64,000 nt of DNA from Halodesulfovibrio sp. MK-HDV (GTDB lineage Bacteria > Desulfobacterota > Desulfovibrionia > Desulfovibrionales > Desulfovibrionaceae): the NCBI RefSeq assembly GCF_009914765.1, contig NZ_WYDS01000005.1:62001-126000 (forward strand), given 5' to 3'. A program made the position numbers and the translations under genes. Each line of letters starts with the position of its first letter. Position 1 is the stretch's first letter. The notes beneath the pieces are model-generated. The model did not search any database. It was not told the origin of the DNA and saw only the letters and a list, made by a program, of their open reading frames with translations. Of the stretch, positions 62,773-64,000 are shown one piece after another.

Positions 62773-63282
62773 TTTTGTTTTTGACGGGTGCCGGAATCGT
62801 GCTTACAACTCTTGATGTGCATCAATGAAAGCTGAAAATGGATGATGTAAGAGTTGGAACCGACAAAGTGGTATTCTCGTAAGCATGGAACTATCCATGC
62901 GATCGATAAATGTCCTACTTTGTTGGTAGTATATAGCTGGGTGGTGCAATCACTACTTGCAAAAATAGCCAAACATGCTAGTCCTACCCTCACGCGATAC
63001 AGCTTGGTCGTATGTGCTCGTATGGTTGGTTTTAACCGTAAATGTGAGTACGTACAGACATGCACCTGCGCCTCGTTATTATTGAGGCATAGAATAGATT
63101 TACTGCACCGGCGGTTACTAATTAGCTTTTTACTAACCTGCTGCTACATGGTGTTTAGTTGTATCACGCGCACGTATTAACTGACTTGTTTCTTTTTATT
63201 ATTACAGTAAATTGTGCGACAGACAGTTCAATGTAAGAGCGAGCCTGCCGCCGACTTACACATCTTTTGCGGAGGATGTCTT
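62773..63282. other. Noncoding region before the flavoprotein gene
   Basis: About 510 bases with no supported gene; two overlapping short frames on opposite strands (around 62676-63180) show no recognisable content. GCGGAGGA at 63269 is the ribosome binding site of the next gene. Confidence 0.4.
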
Positions 63283-64000
63283 ATGTCTAAGCACGTAATT
63301 GTTATTGGTGCTGTTGCCCTTGGTCCAAAAGCTGCCTGTCGTTACAAACGTCTTTGTCCAGACGCGAAAGTAACCATGATTGATCAGGCTCCACGTATTT
63401 CATACGGTGGTTGCGGCATCCCTTACTTTGTTTCCGGTGAAGTAAATACCGTTGTAGACCTCCAGTCTACTCCTTACCATATCGTTCGTGACGCTGCGTT
63501 CTTCAAAACAAACAAAGACGTAGACGTTCTTATCAACACCCGCGCAACTTCTATTGATCGCGAAGCCAAAACTGTTTCTATCGAAAATGTTTTGACCTGT
63601 GAAAAAGAAGTGCTTTCTTACGACGAACTCGTAATCGCAACCGGTTCTAAACCAAACTTGCCTCCGTTTGAGGGAATTAACCTCAAAGGCATTACTCCTG
63701 CTACCAACCTCGAAGAAGCTGAACTGATTAAAAATGCTGTTGCAAACGGCGAAGTTAACAATGCAGTTGTAGTTGGTGCTGGTTTTATTGGTCTTGAAAT
63801 GGCAGTTGCTTTTGCAGATATGTGGGGCATCAACACCAGTGTTGTTGAGCTTCAGAGTCAGATACTTCCTGGTTTCCTGCCTAAGTCTTTATCTAGAATG
63901 GCACAGACTGATCTCGAGAAGAACGAAGTAAAAGTTTACCTCGAAGAGTCCGTTGTTCGTTTCGAAGGCGTAGACGGTAAAGTTACTAAAGTTATCACCA
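63283..64000 (+). CDS. FAD-dependent pyridine nucleotide-disulfide oxidoreductase, CoA-disulfide-reductase-like, 3'-truncated
   Basis: The frame runs open to the window edge, giving 239 codons. It begins MSKHVIVIGAVALGPKAACR, an FAD-binding Rossmann motif in which the usual GGVAAG is GAVALG. The redox-active cysteine of the CoA-disulfide reductase/NADH oxidase family is in SYGGCGIPYFVSG (Cys47). YDELVIATGSKPNLP and the NAD(P)H loop VVVGAGFIGLEMAVAF follow. The family reduces CoA disulfide, persulfides or oxygen; a C-terminal rhodanese domain is common, but that part lies beyond the window. ATG chosen behind GCGGAGGA. Confidence 0.88.
   Translation, partial: MSKHVIVIGAVALGPKAACRYKRLCPDAKVTMIDQAPRISYGGCGIPYFVSGEVNTVVDLQSTPYHIVRDAAFFKTNKDVDVLINTRATSIDREAKTVSIENVLTCEKEVLSYDELVIATGSKPNLPPFEGINLKGITPATNLEEAELIKNAVANGEVNNAVVVGAGFIGLEMAVAFADMWGINTSVVELQSQILPGFLPKSLSRMAQTDLEKNEVKVYLEESVVRFEGVDGKVTKVIT

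Noticed and set aside
62854-63180. 108-codon plus-strand frame before the flavoprotein gene
   Set aside because: Opposed by another frame on the minus strand, no ribosome binding site, Cys-rich translation without a known pattern.

Overview
The window is a chromosomal segment from a Gram-negative sulfate reducer, most likely of the Desulfovibrionales. The main evidence is a gene matching the Desulfovibrio type I tetraheme cytochrome c3 heme for heme, a second c3-like cytochrome beside it, and an Rnf operon led by a tetraheme cytochrome and ended by apbE. A MucR/Ros-type regulator and an FadL-type outer-membrane protein fit this too. Moderate GC and the gene order would suit Halodesulfovibrio, but that is inference. 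No plasmid, prophage, insertion sequence or CRISPR array is visible. The only RNA gene found is one tRNA-Ala.

Layout. 1-4.3 kb: the end of hemL, cobalamin genes cbiG-cbiH, and two tetraheme cytochromes c. 4.7-8.4 kb: a 1224-residue acidic, probably disordered protein with repeated short motifs. 8.6-13.5 kb: a SatP-type carboxylate transporter, a LacI-family regulator, and a BCCT transporter followed by a trypsin-fold protein that has lost its catalytic serine. 13.7-25 kb, mostly minus strand: purD-purE, mscS, then uspA and a cardiolipin synthase on the plus strand, then carB-purF-kdsD. 25-31.8 kb: hisH-hisF, xth, a proline-type peptidase, a Sel1 protein with a SpoIIAA-like partner, and serine dehydratase. 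32-40.2 kb: FadL-like porin, asnS, a DsbA-like protein, icd, and amt-PII behind a sigma-54 promoter. 40.4-47 kb: aroE with a decayed copy of its own 3' end, an acyl-CoA synthetase, a small stress-barrel protein, a Tat ferredoxin with a cytochrome b, and tRNA-Ala. 47-53.5 kb: an unknown protein, a DEAD-box helicase, cbiA-cbiC, an AT-rich gap leading to mucR, and a CheW-like protein. 53.8-60.3 kb: cytochrome-rnfCDGEAB-apbE. 60.5-64 kb: a chemoreceptor with a sigma-28 promoter and the start of a CoA-disulfide-reductase-like flavoprotein.

How it works together. The cobalamin genes lie in two clusters 46 kb apart. The nucleotide genes (purD, purE, purF, carB) and hisHF share the amidotransferase and one-carbon economy. 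The periplasmic cytochromes, Rnf and the Tat ferredoxin/cytochrome b pair are the visible energy-conserving parts.

The noncoding DNA is unusually informative. Seven gene ends carry a mosaic repeat family, four of them built around the same GGCTGTCC/GGACAGCC terminator stem. Two copies contain a nested 56-bp segment. The aroE-acyl-CoA synthetase gap has a perfect 23-bp inverted repeat followed by five degenerate 22-bp tandem units. A TTACAA-N2-TTGTAA palindrome lies upstream of both icd and amt. These elements, the acidic EIDALL-rich protein, the pseudoprotease and an RnfD without a visible flavinylation motif are the best leads for something undescribed.
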